64,000 nt of DNA from Theropithecus gelada (Eukaryota; Chordata; Mammalia; Primates; Cercopithecidae), in contig NC_037680.1 of NCBI RefSeq assembly GCF_003255815.1, forward strand, positions 14,790,653 to 14,854,652, read 5' to 3'. Below the pieces are notes generated by a model. The model ran no database searches, was not told the DNA's origin, and was given only the letters and a program-made list of their open reading frames with translations. Both the position numbers and the translations under genes were made by a program. Numbering within the stretch: the stretch's first letter is position 1; the number at the start of each line of letters is the position of its first letter. This document shows, piece by piece, positions 22,128 through 34,080 of this stretch.

Positions 22128-22308
22128 AGGTAGTTCTCAACTTACGGTGTGCATTTGAATCACTTAGGTTCTTGTTAAAAATGTATCTTTATGATTTCCT
22201 TCTTAAGAGGGTCTGTCAGCCAGGGGTGGAGTCTCTGAATTTTTAATTAGACTCCCAAATGATTCTGATACAGGCAGCTCATGAGTCACACCTTGAGAAA
22301 CACTTCTC
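22128..22308 (+). mobile_element. MER5-type hAT-Charlie DNA transposon relic
   Basis: Left end TAGTTCTCAACTTACGGTGTGCATTTGAATCACTTAGG, centre GGGGTGGAGTCTCTGAATTTTTAA, right end CTTGAGAAACACTTCT: the arrangement of MER5A, a non-autonomous hAT element with inverted ends. Confidence 0.7.
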
Positions 22309-22472
22309 TATTTTGTCTACCTTTTCAACCTCTCCTCCTGCCACTTCTCTCTGTTCATCGTATGTTTCAATAGTATCAAACTATTTTAGCTTCCTCACCA
22401 CAGTGTGATATTTTTTACCTCTCTGCACCCACCTATGCTGGTTGTATTAGGCTAATTCACACCAGCTGCTGT

Positions 22473-22507
<35 letters not shown>

Positions 22508-22636
22508 AATCACAGGGACTTAAGTTGATGGAGATTATTTCTCATTATCCAGTGTGGGTATTCCTGAATATATTTTCTAGGTGGCCTTCCTTGAAGTGGT
22601 TACTCTGGGATCTAGGCTCTTTCTATCTTGTTCTGT
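22309..22636. repeat. Short unclassified segment with (AAC)12 microsatellite
   Basis: 22473-22508 is a pure (AAC)n of 12 units. It lies where an LTR-like sequence (TTAGGCTAATTCACACCAGCTGCTGTAACAA) would have an A-rich start, so the array may have grown from such a site. The preceding 22310-22440 is not recognised. Confidence 0.7.
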
Positions 22637-22999
22637 TGTGTTAGTCCATTTTCACACTGCTATAAAAAATACCTGAGACTGGGTAATTTGTAAAGGAAAG
22701 AGGTTTAATTGACTTCCAGTTCCACATGGCTGGGAGGCCTCAGAAAACTTACAATCATGGTGGAAGGTGAAGGGGAAGCAAGCTTGGACCTTCTCACATG
22801 GTGGCAGGAGAGAGAAGAGTGAAGAACAACTTTCAAACTCTTATGAAACCATCAGATCTTGTGAGAACTCACTATCATGAGAACAGCATGGGGGAACTGC
22901 CCCCATAATCCAATTACTTCCCACCAGGTTTCTCCCTCGACACCTGGAAATTACAATTCAAGATGAAATCTGGGTGGGAACAAAAGCTTAATGGTATCA
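22637..22999 (-). mobile_element. MaLR solo LTR (THE1/MST type)
   Basis: The plus strand shows the reverse complement of a THE1/MST LTR from end to end: TGTGTTAGTCCATTTTCACAC at the left, ACTGGGTAATTTGTAAAGGAAAGAGG, GAACTCACTATCATGAGAACAGC, and GGTATCA at the right. Length of about 363 bp suits a full LTR. No internal region adjoins, so it is a solo LTR. No coding capacity. I saw no convincing 5-bp duplication. Confidence 0.88.
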
Positions 23000-24350
23000 C
23001 TTGCCAATTCCTGGACTCCAAGGTGCCCATATGATGGGAAAAGAATATGAGGAAGGAAGGTCCATGGGGTACTTAACGATCACAAACTGGAAGGGACACA
23101 CATTACCTCTGTTCACATGTCATTGGCCAGAACAAGTCACATGGTCTCACTCAACTGCAAGGAGGCTGGGAAATGTGGTCCTGGCTGGGAAGCTTCTTCC
23201 CAACAAAACTCCACCCACAAACGTGTAGTGATCAGAAAGATATCCCTGCTACCATCTGCCCCTCTGGTCACTAAACATCCATATGCTCCCTTATTCCCAC
23301 ACACAATACAATTCATTCCCCTCCCAACAAAGATCTGACCCAAAGTATCCAGTCAGTGTATCTAGCTCAAAGTCCACAATTTCTGAGTGATGTGTAGTCT
23401 CTCCATGAGTTGTGAATATTCCCTCTCTTGGCTTAGCAACTTGTATACTAAAAGGACAAGTTCTCCTTCCCACCCCACATCCAATATTTAGTGATAGAGC
23501 ACAGATGGGATAACTTCAGGACAGGATCCTGAAAAGGAAGGATGCCAGACACAACTCAGTTACTGGTCCTTAGCAGTTATGGAATGACAAGCATTTTGAA
23601 GGCCCCCTACCTTGACAATGAGTGAATTTTCTTATTTGGGTCCTGATAGTGCTCTCTGGGGGTAGCTCCCTAGTTGTTATTCTTCTTTGCCCCTGGCTCT
23701 GTCCTTGGAGAGATTTTTCTTCCTTTTGCATGTCTTCCTTGGCCACCTCTGAAGAGGCTGCTGGAAAGCATGCCCTCCCTGGGGAATGCATAACATTTTC
23801 ATCCTTCTTCCTGCTTACAAACTAGAGGATCCAAAGGGTATTGTACCATTGAAATAGTCAAAGCTTTTGTTTAGCAATGAAATTTCTTTGAAACTTGGTA
23901 GTCTTCTGATTGATTTTCTTCTAGTCAATTCCAGATGCATGTGAGTACACTAGAGGATTAGACTAACACTCAACACTGATTTATTTCATTGCATTTTCTC
24001 CTCCATGCCTCTTTCTATTTCAACCTAATGACGAAACTTAGCCACGTTAAGACTGTTTGAAACTATGGATGGAATAGGTAGTATCTTAATATAATCTTTG
24101 CATTGAGTCACTTTAATCAGCTGAAAGGTTTTACATGTCACTCAGAACTCTTTTAATTTTTAAAATTCTAATTTCTTAGCTTTGGCGTCTTGAAATAGTC
24201 AAATTTTCAAACATGTGAAGTCTCATATATTTGCTGTCTCTCTATCATTTCATTTTTGCTTGCAGGTCAGACAATTCCAAATCAACCAACACAACTCACT
24301 AATGCTGTTTTTCAACCTCTTCTCTTAGAGCTGTAGACTAAGTAGTAATA
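23000..24350. other. Unclassified sequence, partly resembling an old retroelement
   Basis: 23080-23230 (CATTGGCCAGAACAAGTCACATGG and AGGCTGGGAAATGTGGTCCTGGC) is a phrase I associate with a dispersed mammalian repeat that I cannot name. Beyond 23230 nothing is recognised. Short open frames at 23001-23473 and 23570-23825 are not supported as genes. Confidence 0.4.
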
Positions 24351-27084
24351 CCTGCCTCCTAGTTCACCATATGAAAAAGTTTAACCAGATGTTTCGTTTC
24401 TATATTACATGAACTACCATTTTTCCAATCTCTGATATCAATTTTCTTGCTACCCAAGAGCCAAGCTCATGTCACGTTGCTCAATTTTATTCTTTAATAA
24501 ATATAAAACTCCAATCACCCTAGTCTTCACTAGCCTGAAGATCCCAGTCAGAGCCATTGATGATGTCTCTAATACCACTGGATCATGTTCACAATCATTC
24601 ATGAAGAATCTGTAGAGCCCTAGAAGGCCTTAATCATACCTTGAAGTTACAGTGAATTGCCAAGCAGGTTTACTTTGCACCATACTGCTTCTGCTCTTCT
24701 GTCAGTATCCTCTGGGCACTACACGTTGGCCTAGCTTCCACTGTTTCCTGCTAGGCATCTGCTGGGTATTTCCATGTCTACTGGGAATCTGCCATCTCCT
24801 GCTGAACATCTCAGTCTCTACGAGTGCTCTTCTAGCTGCCCTTTTCATAATGAACTAAGTTTCTCGATGCCAAAGGGGTGCCATGTTTTGCAGAGATTTT
24901 TTTCCTCTGTTCGGTGTCACTATTTGATGTCATTCATAGTGCTTATGCACCATGCTTCAAAACTCATATACTTGGTCCCGCAACCTACTTCTGTAGCACT
25001 CTCTCTTCACGAAGCTCAGACCATACAATCAGGCCAAGTCTTAGCCCAGATGCCACTTCCTATGTGTGCTGACTTTCTCTAGGTACAGTCACAAAACTTT
25101 CTCTTGCTTATCCTCTTCTCCTGGCTAAATCAGCTTATTCAGCTGACCTCTTAGGATCCCTTGGCTCTCACCCTTAGGCATTTTTCCAATCTAAGTGTAC
25201 ATTTTCCTATGATCGCTCCTACAAATACATTGTGTCATTTGAGTAAATAAATGTTGTTTTCCTAGATTATCCCTTCCATCTTGTTTAACCAAAAACTCCC
25301 CTTCAGTCTTCCAAACTCTACTTTAAGGATGTCCTTCTTGGTGAATCATCTAAACCATCTCTACCCCTCACCTGAGAATCTCATTTTCTGTTGTTTGTGT
25401 GCAAACTCAGCATATAGCTTATGAGACTGAATAGTGAATATTAGCTTGCGTTAGTAAGATCCTTACGTGTATTCTGTGTCTGCCATGTAGAAGGTATTTG
25501 GTCAATGTTAATTGAGTTTAATTTCACCAAATTCCCTTTCTTAGAACACATTTTGTCTTCACATGTTGTGCAGCCTTTTCCACCTGGTCCCCACCACCCC
25601 CCCCACCGTGTCATATCCATGTGGATTAACTGTCTGCCTCAGCCAGCTCATGAAGGGCTGTGAAGTGGATGGAACACCCATGAAGCACTATGTGATTCTG
25701 AGCGTCATTTAGCACATAAAGATGTGCCTCCCCCATCGCCATTGCTTGTTATCTGAGTAGCTGACTATCCTTGATGTATTAACGTTTTATCTGCTTCCAG
25801 TATTTCAAAAGTTTAAGAAGATCAGCTTACAGAGCTGCATGTGGCAGGGAATGACATTTTGTCTTACAACATTATTTGAGTTGTGACACAAGGCTCCTTG
25901 ACCTAATTCATGAGAAAACATACCATTTTGATCTGAAACTGCTCTGGAAAGTAATTGTCCTCTGAAACACATCTCAGACAATGTGGGTACCAACGTAATT
26001 TTTCTCCTTCACTACTGTTATTTATGAGGTAGAGGCAAGGAGAAGAGAGATGTTTTTAGATGAAAGGTGAAATATTCTATTGTAGAGTTTGTTTTACGAG
26101 GAAGAAAAAGAGATATATAATTTCTGACTCTGGGTTTACATAGGCTCTAGATATCTTTTAAGTTACCATCTCAACACATTATTTAAGGCTCTGTTCTCTG
26201 GGATTTTGAAATCCTAGTTTATTTTTTGATATAAAGTCATACCATTCACAGGGTATATTCTCCCCTAACAAGTGCCAGGCGAAGGGCATTGTTTTTCCAC
26301 ATGTCTTCAAGGTTAAAAGGTTTCATTTACTCAGAATGTATGTAATAAATATAGCATCGTAAAATATACTCTCAGTGACACGTGGCTCATCATGTGTTAT
26401 TTTCCACTAATTTATTTAACAATACTATCCTTCTCTGCTATTGTTTGGATCCTGAAGTTAGGACCGTGAGTGAAATGACAGATTTAAAAACAACTCTGAT
26501 GCCTTACATGAAGGAAGTGTTTTTAGGAAGTTCTCCAAATAGAACTGGTTCCTGCAATTAATTCTCATGGGCCCTGGTTCCAATCCGTGCCCCAAACCCA
26601 ACATTGCACAGATGAAATGATTGCTGTGGGGACAGTGGCATGAGAATGTGTCATTCAGGCATTTGAGAGGTTCTGTGACTGAAGAAGGTGCTTTTCTCAC
26701 TGCCTCTCTTCCTAAGTATGGTAAGTCCTAAAGTGACCATGAAGGGAGCAGAGGGTGTGATCTGGCACATGCTGGAAAGGAAGTGTGATGGAAGACAAAG
26801 GCAGAACATGGGCCAGAGAGTTCTGTTGAGCACAGAATGAAGGGAAGTCGTGGGACATGGAGAAGGGAGGGGGAAGTTGGGAGTAGCAGAAATGACAGAA
26901 GAGGGCTTTAGATTCTAAGGTCACATGTTCTGTAGAACCCCAATGGGAAACATCAGATGTCAGGCATGATCTTGAAATCCCAGGAATGGCCCTATAAGAG
27001 ACACTGCCCTACCCCATTCCTCAAGGCTGCACAGGTGCCAGGGAAGGCCTGGATGCCTCCCCTTCACTTGAATGCTCAGACCCT
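24351..27084. other. Long unclassified tract, possible L2 traces at 25340-25530
   Basis: No gene found. 25430-25530 (GTGTCTGCCATGTAGAAGGTATTTGGTCAATG) looks like a decayed L2 3' end. 25591-25608 is a C-rich run. The remainder (25600-27080) has no recognisable repeat or exon. Confidence 0.35.
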
Positions 27085-27395
27085 GAAACACTTGTTGAGG
27101 GAGGAACCCAGTGGGAAGTGGTTGAATCATGGAGGCAGGTATTTCCCATGCTGTTCTCGTGATAGTGAATGAGTCTCATGAGATCTAATGGTTTTACAAA
27201 TGGGAATTGCCCTGCACAAGCTCTCTGTCTGTCACCATGGACATAAGATGTGACTTGCTCCTCCTCCTTGCCTTCTGCCATGATTTTGAGACCTCCCCAG
27301 CCATGTGGAACTGTAAGTCCATTACACCTCTTTCTTTTGTAAATTCCCCAGTCTCTGATATGTCTTTATCAACAGCATGAAAACAGACTAATACA
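27085..27395 (+). mobile_element. MaLR LTR (THE1/MST type), 5'-truncated
   Basis: Sense LTR from GTTGAGGGAGGAACCCAGTGGG through TTCCCATGCTGTTCTCGTGATAGTGAATGAGTCTC, CCCTGCACAAGCTCTCT, CCAGCCATGTGGAACTGTAAGTCC to a terminal GACTAATACA. The first ~60 bp of the LTR are missing or too diverged. It lies in opposite orientation to the LTR at 22637-22999. Confidence 0.85.
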
Positions 27396-27507
27396 CCATC
27401 CAATGAAGGAAGAAGGCCATGGCCCTTTCAATGTCCAGAGTTCCAACCACAGGGGTGGTGGGGGCTGCCTCCAAGCAGGAGTGTTAAAGCTTCCTTCCCT
27501 TTAAAAG

Positions 27508-27734
27508 GCCAGGGTTTCTCAACTTGGCACTACTGAGGATTTGAGCTGAATAATCCTTTGTTGGAAAGGGGGTTGTCCTGTGCTTTGCTTTATAGGACGT
27601 TTAGCAGCATCCCTGGCTTCTACCTACTGCATGCCCCTAGAAATAGCCCTTTCCTCAGCGTGACAACAAAAATGTCCCCAGACATTTCCAAGTGTCACCA
27701 AGGGGCAAAAGTGCCCCCAGTTGAGAACTACTGC
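27508..27734 (-). mobile_element. MER20-type hAT DNA transposon relic
   Basis: CAGGGTTTCTCAACTTGGCAC at the left and CAGTTGAGAACTACTG at the right are its inverted ends. In between are TTTAGCAGCATCCCTGGCTTC and AATGTCCCCAGACATTTCCAAG. Length of about 225 bp fits MER20. Confidence 0.75.
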
Positions 27735-28044
27735 TCCTGGCCAATGTGGAGGCAAAATGTACACATCCCTAAGCTGTAGCTTCACTCAGAATATTCTAGA
27801 ATTTTCACTAGTTTCTTGACCTGTTTTTCTAGATCTCAATCTCTCAGCCTCTCCAAACAACAAACCTCATCTGAATGATAATTCTTGTACAGCATGAGGC
27901 TTTTGCTGCTGGCTGAGTCCACCACTTGGAATCCCATTGACAGGACTTTTCTTTTTTTTTTTTTGTAAATTGGAAACTCTTTGAGTGTTGTGCATAGAGC
28001 AGGAAGGTATAGGGTATTTGAGAAGACTTGGTGTAAGGAGTTCT
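27735..28044. other. Unclassified, with a short T run (27951-27964)
   Basis: No gene or repeat family recognised beyond the homopolymer. Confidence 0.5.
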
Positions 28045-28285
28045 ACCGGAAAGCATACAGGTTTTGAGTCCCAGCAATCTGATTTTGAATTATCTTTCTG
28101 CCATATAATATCTGTGTGACCATCAACAACTTATTTAATCTCTGTGGACCTGTGTTAGCGTTGGTAAATTGTGAATTAAAAAGATAATTCTCACTCCATC
28201 TCAATGAGATGTTACGAGGAGAGTATTATTGTATGTACAGGGATTTACACATAGCAGATACTCAATGGACAAATAGCAGTGATGA
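28045..28285 (+). mobile_element. MIR SINE
   Basis: Decayed MIR: GGTTTTGAGTCCCAGCAATCTGATTTTGAATTA, TGTGTGACCATCAACAACTTATTTAATCTCTGTGG, and GGGATTTACACATAGCAGATACTCAATGG at the end. Confidence 0.7.
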
Positions 28286-29079
28286 GTAGAGTCATATTAC
28301 TGAGCGAGAAGATATATTGGGAGTAGTATTTGAGATTGATAAAAGCCCAGACAGACTGCAGACAGGAGCCAAGGAGGAAAAGATTATAGCTATGTATCTG
28401 CTCCAGGTTATCATAAAAATATTGTAAGTCCAACTGCTTATTAACATCTTGTGTTCGTATGTGCAAGAGGCAACATATGAAGAAACATAAGACCTGGCCA
28501 TGCTGTCCAGAAGCAGCAGAAAACTGAGTGGATATGTGCAGTGAGTGGGGCAGGTATTATGTATGTGGGGTTTTTGAGAATGAGATTTGAGTTCTGCCTT
28601 TGACTCATTTAAAATAAACACAGAAGGGTCTGGAAAGACACACTTCTCTACCCTTTCTGTTTCCCCTGAGGGAGGACAAAAGCTGAGAAGCACTTGTGAA
28701 GATCACAACCCAGGGGCACAGACTGACTAACAGATTGTGAGCTAATCATAGGTTTACAGAATGCTTCGCCTTTCCCACGCCCAACCACCACATCAGCAGG
28801 GCTGCTGTGTTATGATGGATTACAACAGAAAGACCTCTAAGGCCCAGATTCTATTTCAGAAGGATTCTCTAGGGAATCCCAAATGAAAGGTGGGTAGACA
28901 AAAATAAGCAAACTGCAGAAAATTCTATCCTCTGGCACTTACACCTACAGAAACAGTAAATATGTCCTAACTCCATGCAAGAATAAATATAAGCACAACA
29001 TAAAAACCTCACACTAAAGGCCTATTTGCCTCAGATCCTTTTACCCAATATATTCCATCTGGCTTTAAACAAAATATTA
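28286..29079. other. Unclassified non-coding sequence
   Basis: No gene or named repeat recognised. A 133-codon minus frame (28292-28693) shows no domain and no splice context. Confidence 0.4.
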
Positions 29080-29370
29080 CAGGGTGTAATAAAAGGCAAT
29101 GGAGCTCCAGTAGATGGAGTGCCCCTGGAGGGCATCTCTAAGGAGCTGGCCCTGAGCTGAGGCTGAGTGATGAGTGACCCAGTCACAGTCAGAGGAAGAG
29201 TGAACAGTAAACGTAAGGCCCTGGAGTGGGGATGAACATGGTTCAATCCAGAGACAGAAAGTATGGCTGGTGAAGGTGAGGAAAGTAGAAACTGGCATGA
29301 AATGAAATTAAAGAGAGTCATATAGGATCTTTTAGACCATTGTTAGAAGTTGTGATTTTATTTGACTTTA
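29080..29370 (-). mobile_element. L2-type fragment, minus strand
   Basis: GGCCCTGGAGTGGGGATGAACATGG and GTCATATAGGATCTTTTAGACCATTGTTAGAAG follow the order of antisense L2 ORF2 sequence. Moderate divergence. Confidence 0.5.
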
Positions 29371-30404
29371 ATACAAGTGTCTCCAAACCTTCCTTTGCCA
29401 TTAAGGCATCAACCCGGATGCTCAGTGATGACATGACCATTGCCTTGGCAGAACCAGACTCTGTTGTACTTCCCTTTCCCATTCCACAGGAGACCAGTCT
29501 CCTTTAGGATGAACACAGACTTCCCTTGAGAAGCTCTGCCAAGCGAAACCCTGACCAGCCCCATAATAGGCAGCCTTTGGCAGCAAACTTCCATTGGCCT
29601 AACTTCCCTGGCAGCCTGTTGCATCTTTAGCCCCCCATGTCCCTTTCTGTAACTTGATGAGCAAGCACTTGCCTTTCCTGCCCTCAGCATAAGCTTGGCT
29701 CCTAGTGTAGGAGTCCCTGGCCATAGTCTTGCTCCTGCCAACCTAATAGAGCCCCAGTCTGGCCCCTCATTCCTGATGATTTTGTTTTGACTCATTTCTT
29801 AATAAGGAAGGTCTAGATCTACCATGGAGGGATTGGTTCTGTTCTGGGTTTTGTCCCTTGCCCCAAACTAGCTGCTATGGCCATGTGAGGCAGAAAGGAA
29901 GAAGAAGCATGAATCTAACCCTGCATCATTCAGAGTGACCTGCAGTCATCTGTATGTGCTGCTCCATAGTGCCTGAGGCTGGCCTGGTTCTTCCACCCAT
30001 AAGCCCTGACTGTCCTGCAGCTGAGTAAAGGCCCTGGAGCCTACCCTCAGGTACAGCTCTGACAGATGGCATAGAGATGAATAGATAAACAGATCAAATA
30101 AAGCAATCATCAGGCTGCTGTCATTTCTGGATTCTTTGTTTTATTGATTGATTTCCATAGAACAGTCCTACTTTCTAATACAGTGTGTTTATCTGAATAT
30201 CCTGGCTGACAGAGATAATCATGGACCTCATAAACCAAGAGGAGGCACATTTATGCTTTTAACTATAACAGATATTCAGCTATTTGTTCTGGTTTGCATT
30301 TATTCTTTATGAGCTTATCTTTCCCCTTCCCTTCATGGTAAGTTAAAGACAACTCTCAAGTTTTTATCATCCTCCATGGCCATTATTAATAATAACCAGC
30401 ATCA
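29371..30404. other. Unclassified non-coding sequence
   Basis: Contains a 128-codon open frame on the minus strand (29409-29795). The protein has no recognisable motif, and I see neither promoter nor splice signals that would support it. Confidence 0.35.
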
Positions 30405-30640
30405 TAACAACGACCATTTGTTGAGCTCCTTTTACATGCTAGCATAGTAGCAAGACACATTCGTCTCACCCCCACCCCAACTACTACACACATATTGCAA
30501 GTAGTTTTATTCCCATTGTTCAGATTGAAGAACTGAGGTTCCTAGACATCAGGCAATTTGCCCACCAAGAAAGTAGCTGAATTCGAATTCAAACTTTGGC
30601 TTTTCTGATTACAAATTGAGGCCCTCTTAAGTGTTCTCGG
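30405..30640 (-). mobile_element. MIR SINE
   Basis: Antisense MIR order: TTGTTGAGCTCCTTTTACATGC, TTTTATTCCCATTGTTCAGATTGAAGAACTGAGG, CAATTTGCCCACCAAGAAAGTAGCTGAATTCGAATTC. Confidence 0.75.
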
Positions 30641-30728
30641 ATTTAGGCTCCTGAAACCATCTGCAGAGCTTCAGGCCACTGTGGGTGTTATCAGTGTTTT
30701 TTTCTTGCCAACGAGTGAAATATTTTGG

Positions 30729-30754
30729 CAAAAAACAAACAAACAAACAAAAAA
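30729..30754 (+). repeat. (AAAC)n microsatellite
   Basis: Short run of AAAC units flanked by A-rich sequence. Confidence 0.85.
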
Positions 30755-32977
30755 TCTTTACCTGCAGCATAGAAATAGGAATTTATTTTGCAGCAAATAA
30801 ACATAGTGGTGAGTTTAGCTACTCAAATGAGAGCACATAACCTTACATTCATGCCTGTTATGCCACCCATCATGTTGCATTTTATTTTCTACATTTGAGC
30901 CTCTCAATCCTCTACTTGTTTGTGAACTTTTCTAGGACATTCATCATGCCTCACTCATTGCTGGCGAGTAAGGTGCTTCTGCTATTTCTCATATATCTCA
31001 TGTTTCCATGTTTTTCATGTGTCCTTACAGAGATAGTCTATGCATATATAAGGAAATGTGTGCAGGGATGTATATGTATATGTTTATATAGATGCAGTTT
31101 AAATTATCCATTCTGAGAATTATGTGTGCAATGTACTATCATATGTTAAACATGTATACATATATACTTTAGATCATTTCTTATGCCAAAGTATCTAATA
31201 CAGTTACTAAAAATTACATTGTATTATTTGATACAATGTCATAAAACTAACCATATAATCTCTACTTTGGCTGGACTGGATATAAAGTCATATACAGTGG
31301 GATTACTGAATGCCTTCCTGGAGACCCAAAATGACTGTTGCAGCTGATAAATGTGCCTTCACAGGATAAGTCCAAATATGACTCTTCCATGATGCTGCTG
31401 ATACAGACAGAGAAATTTAGGTGGCCTTAGGCAGCCTCTGATCTCTGGTTAATAAGTCTTTTCTAATGCCTTTGCTACTGAAAGAACTACTGAACCAATT
31501 TGGAAGACACAGAAAAGCTATGGCAGAATGTTTACCTCCTTAGCAAGTGTCAGCCTTGCTGAAAGGTTTAACTTTCATGAATGGAAACATAATAAAGAAA
31601 AATATGGAGAAAAGTTTTATTTACAGAGTCCATTTTAAGGCTTTTGTAAAAAAGAAACATATTTCTCATGTTTTATCTTGGCTTACAACAGTGCCCTAAA
31701 GTATGAAGATGTTTCTAAAGTAGTTTGTTCTAAAACGTTTTTCTATTGGAATCCTGAGGGCCAGGTTCACAAAGAGAATAAAATAAAAGGAAACTCAGCC
31801 AAGAAAAATAGGAAAAGAGTGATTTTATTTTTCTTTTTGTCAGGCTCCCTAACTGCATAAGGGATCTTACTAAACACTCTCTCCAGATTGTCCGTAACTA
31901 TGAGTCTGTTTTTGGTGAAAAGTCAATGTCATGCCCTGCCTCTGCTCCGGATTCTGGAAGAACCTGCTGTTCATCAGTTCCCTTGGGAGAGTCCAAGGAT
32001 CTGTCTCCATGGGGTGGTGAAGGTCTGCATCTTGGCCATATTATAGCAGAATTGCCCATATTATCTACTTGATTTTTTTCCCTCTTTATACTGCAGTTGA
32101 GCCATTTTTTATTTGTAGTCTCTCCTTCTATAGTAGGAGGACTGATCTTTCAGTGTTATGGGAAAGAAAATGGCTCTAGCTCACCTTTGTCTCTAGAGCA
32201 GTATGGTAACCTGGGGCAACGGCAGAGCACAGCACTCTGCCTAGCTATTTCAATCAGTGTTTCCTCCCTCAGAGGCAGGAGAGATTTCCACAAAAACCAT
32301 CCCGATGAGCCCCTTTTCTTTTTTTCCACATAAGGGAATTTGGTAGCTTGGTGCTAGGTGAAGCCTGAAGAAAGCAATTACGTTTGGTCAGAGGGAAAGG
32401 AAGGTATTAACCAACATAATGGAGCCAGATGAACCTTAAACCAGATTGGACTAATGGCTGATGAATTTCTGGCAGGCCTTCTAGGGATTGCGTACAGCAG
32501 GGTTATTTGTTGGTTGGTTTGACTAGATTCGAAGTTTCTAGGTACTATCTGAGGAGGGAGGACTAGGAGAGAGGAGGCACTTGATACATACTAGTTTTCT
32601 TCCTTGCCCTTTCCCTATGCATCAACTTTCTTCTTGCTACTTACATTTCTCTTGGATAGCTTCACTTAAGTCTCCTGTGTATAGATATTTCCCCCTAAGC
32701 CAGACACCAGTTTTATTCCATGAGAGAAACTGAGTCTATGGAGCTCAATCTAAAGCAGCTCTCTCCAGGGGATTGAATTGCCCTCTGAAGAAGAGGATGC
32801 AGAAGGATGCAGCTGTGTAAGTAGGTGGAAGAAAGAACCAGAGAAATGAGGCAGTTTGTTTTTAATGTGACTTTATTTGCATGTCCTGTGGGGTGAGTTG
32901 TGGTAAAGTCAGGACAAGCAATCCATAGCAAATTCTGCAGCGTTTTGTTCCCTATCCAAGTGCTCTTGAATAAAGAC
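30755..32977. other. Long unclassified tract
   Basis: No gene, RNA or repeat family recognised over about 2.2 kb. It is AT-rich on the left (30760-31700) and more balanced at 31900-32980. It is a candidate for ancestral unique sequence. Confidence 0.35.
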
Positions 32978-32994
32978 ATAAAATTAAACATCTG

Positions 32995-33302
32995 GGCCGG
33001 GCGCCGTGGCTCAAGCCTGTAATCCCAGCACTTTGGGAGGCCGAGACGGGCGGATCAGGAGGTCAGGAGATCGAGACCATCCTGGCTAACACGGTGAAAC
33101 CACATCTCTACTAAAAAATACAAAAAACTAGCCGGGCGAGGTGGCGGGCGCCTGTAGTCCCACCTACTCGGGAGGCTGAGGCAGGAGAATGGCGTAAACC
33201 TGGGAGGCGGAGCTTGCAGTGAACTGAGATCCGGCCACTGCACTCCAGCCCGAACGACAGAGCAAGACTCCGTCTCAAAAAAATAAATAAATAAATAATA
33301 AA
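32995..33302 (+). mobile_element. AluY SINE with Old World monkey diagnostic bases
   Basis: Full-length Alu with intact CpGs, first-arm GGCTCAAGCCTGTAATCCC, the linker form AAACTAGCCGGGCGAGGTGG, and GAGATCCGGCCACTGC in the right arm. It ends in an AAAT-type tail. Perfect 17-bp TSDs flank it: 32978-32994 and 33303-33319 (ATAAAATTAAACATCTG). It carries the usual internal RNA polymerase III A and B boxes near its 5' end; activity is not demonstrable here. Confidence 0.96.
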
Positions 33303-33429
33303 ATAAAATTAAACATCTGTGGAATATGATGTTATACCGAGAGCATGCCCATTGAAAAGCAGTAGGAAATAAACATATAAACTCTACTCTGATATGTAAC
33401 ATTAATTGCATGTGCAAAATATACTCCCT

Positions 33430-33625
33430 ACTCCAAGCATTCCACATAACTTAGCTCCTCAATCCTCCCAACAACCCAATAAGGTAGTACTGTTATGCTT
33501 TACTTTACGTATGAGGAAATGGAGGTTTAGAGATACGAAGTGACTTTTCCAAAGCAACATAATCAGTAATGTGTAGATCTGGAATGTGAACACAACTGGG
33601 TCTGCTCCAAAGACTCTGATTTTTT
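33430..33625 (-). mobile_element. MIR SINE
   Basis: Antisense MIR: CTCCTCAATCCTCCCAACAACCCAATAAGGTAG, TTACGTATGAGGAAATGGAGGTTTAGAGA, GACTTTTCCAAAGCAACATAATCAGTAATG. Confidence 0.75.
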
Positions 33626-33659
33626 AATGTTTAATTTTTATTTTTAAAAGTTTATTTTT

Positions 33660-33793
33660 AATTGACTACAAATAGAATTGCCATATAGATATAGCAATCC
33701 CACTTCCATATATATATAATATATAGAAAAGAATATATATAGAAAAATATATAATTTATATATAATCTATATTATATAATATATATAAAAAAG

Positions 33794-33829
<36 letters not shown>

Positions 33830-34080
33830 TGACATCAGTATCCTGAAAAGACAGATGCCCTGTCATGTTCATTGCAGTATCATTCACAATATCCAACATA
33901 TGGAATCAACCTAAGTGTCCATCAGTTGATGAATGTATTTTAAAATGTGGTATATATACATAGTAGAATACTATTCAGCCTTAAAAAAAGAAAAGAATTC
34001 TGTTATTTGCAACAACCTGAATAAACCTAGAGGGTATTATACTAAGTAAAATAAGCCAGGCACACAAAGACTATGTTTTT
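33660..34080 (+). mobile_element. L1 ORF2 3' fragment containing a long (TA)n region
   Basis: ATAGAATTGCCATATAGATATAGCAATCCCACTTCC and GGAATCAACCTAAGTGTCCATCAGTTGATG, AGAATACTATTCAGCC are late ORF2 sequence of an older L1. Between them, 33708-33824 is TA-rich, with an uninterrupted AT run of 29 nt at 33796-33824. No open frame remains. Confidence 0.7.

Noticed and set aside
22473..22508. (AAC)n as a CRISPR-like or regulatory array
   Set aside because: Simple trinucleotide microsatellite with no spacers.
28292..28693. 133-codon minus-strand open frame
   Set aside because: Overlaps the end of a MIR and unclassified sequence; no domain seen.
29409..29795. 128-codon minus-strand open frame
   Set aside because: No recognisable motif, no splice or promoter context, and length is within chance expectation for this composition.
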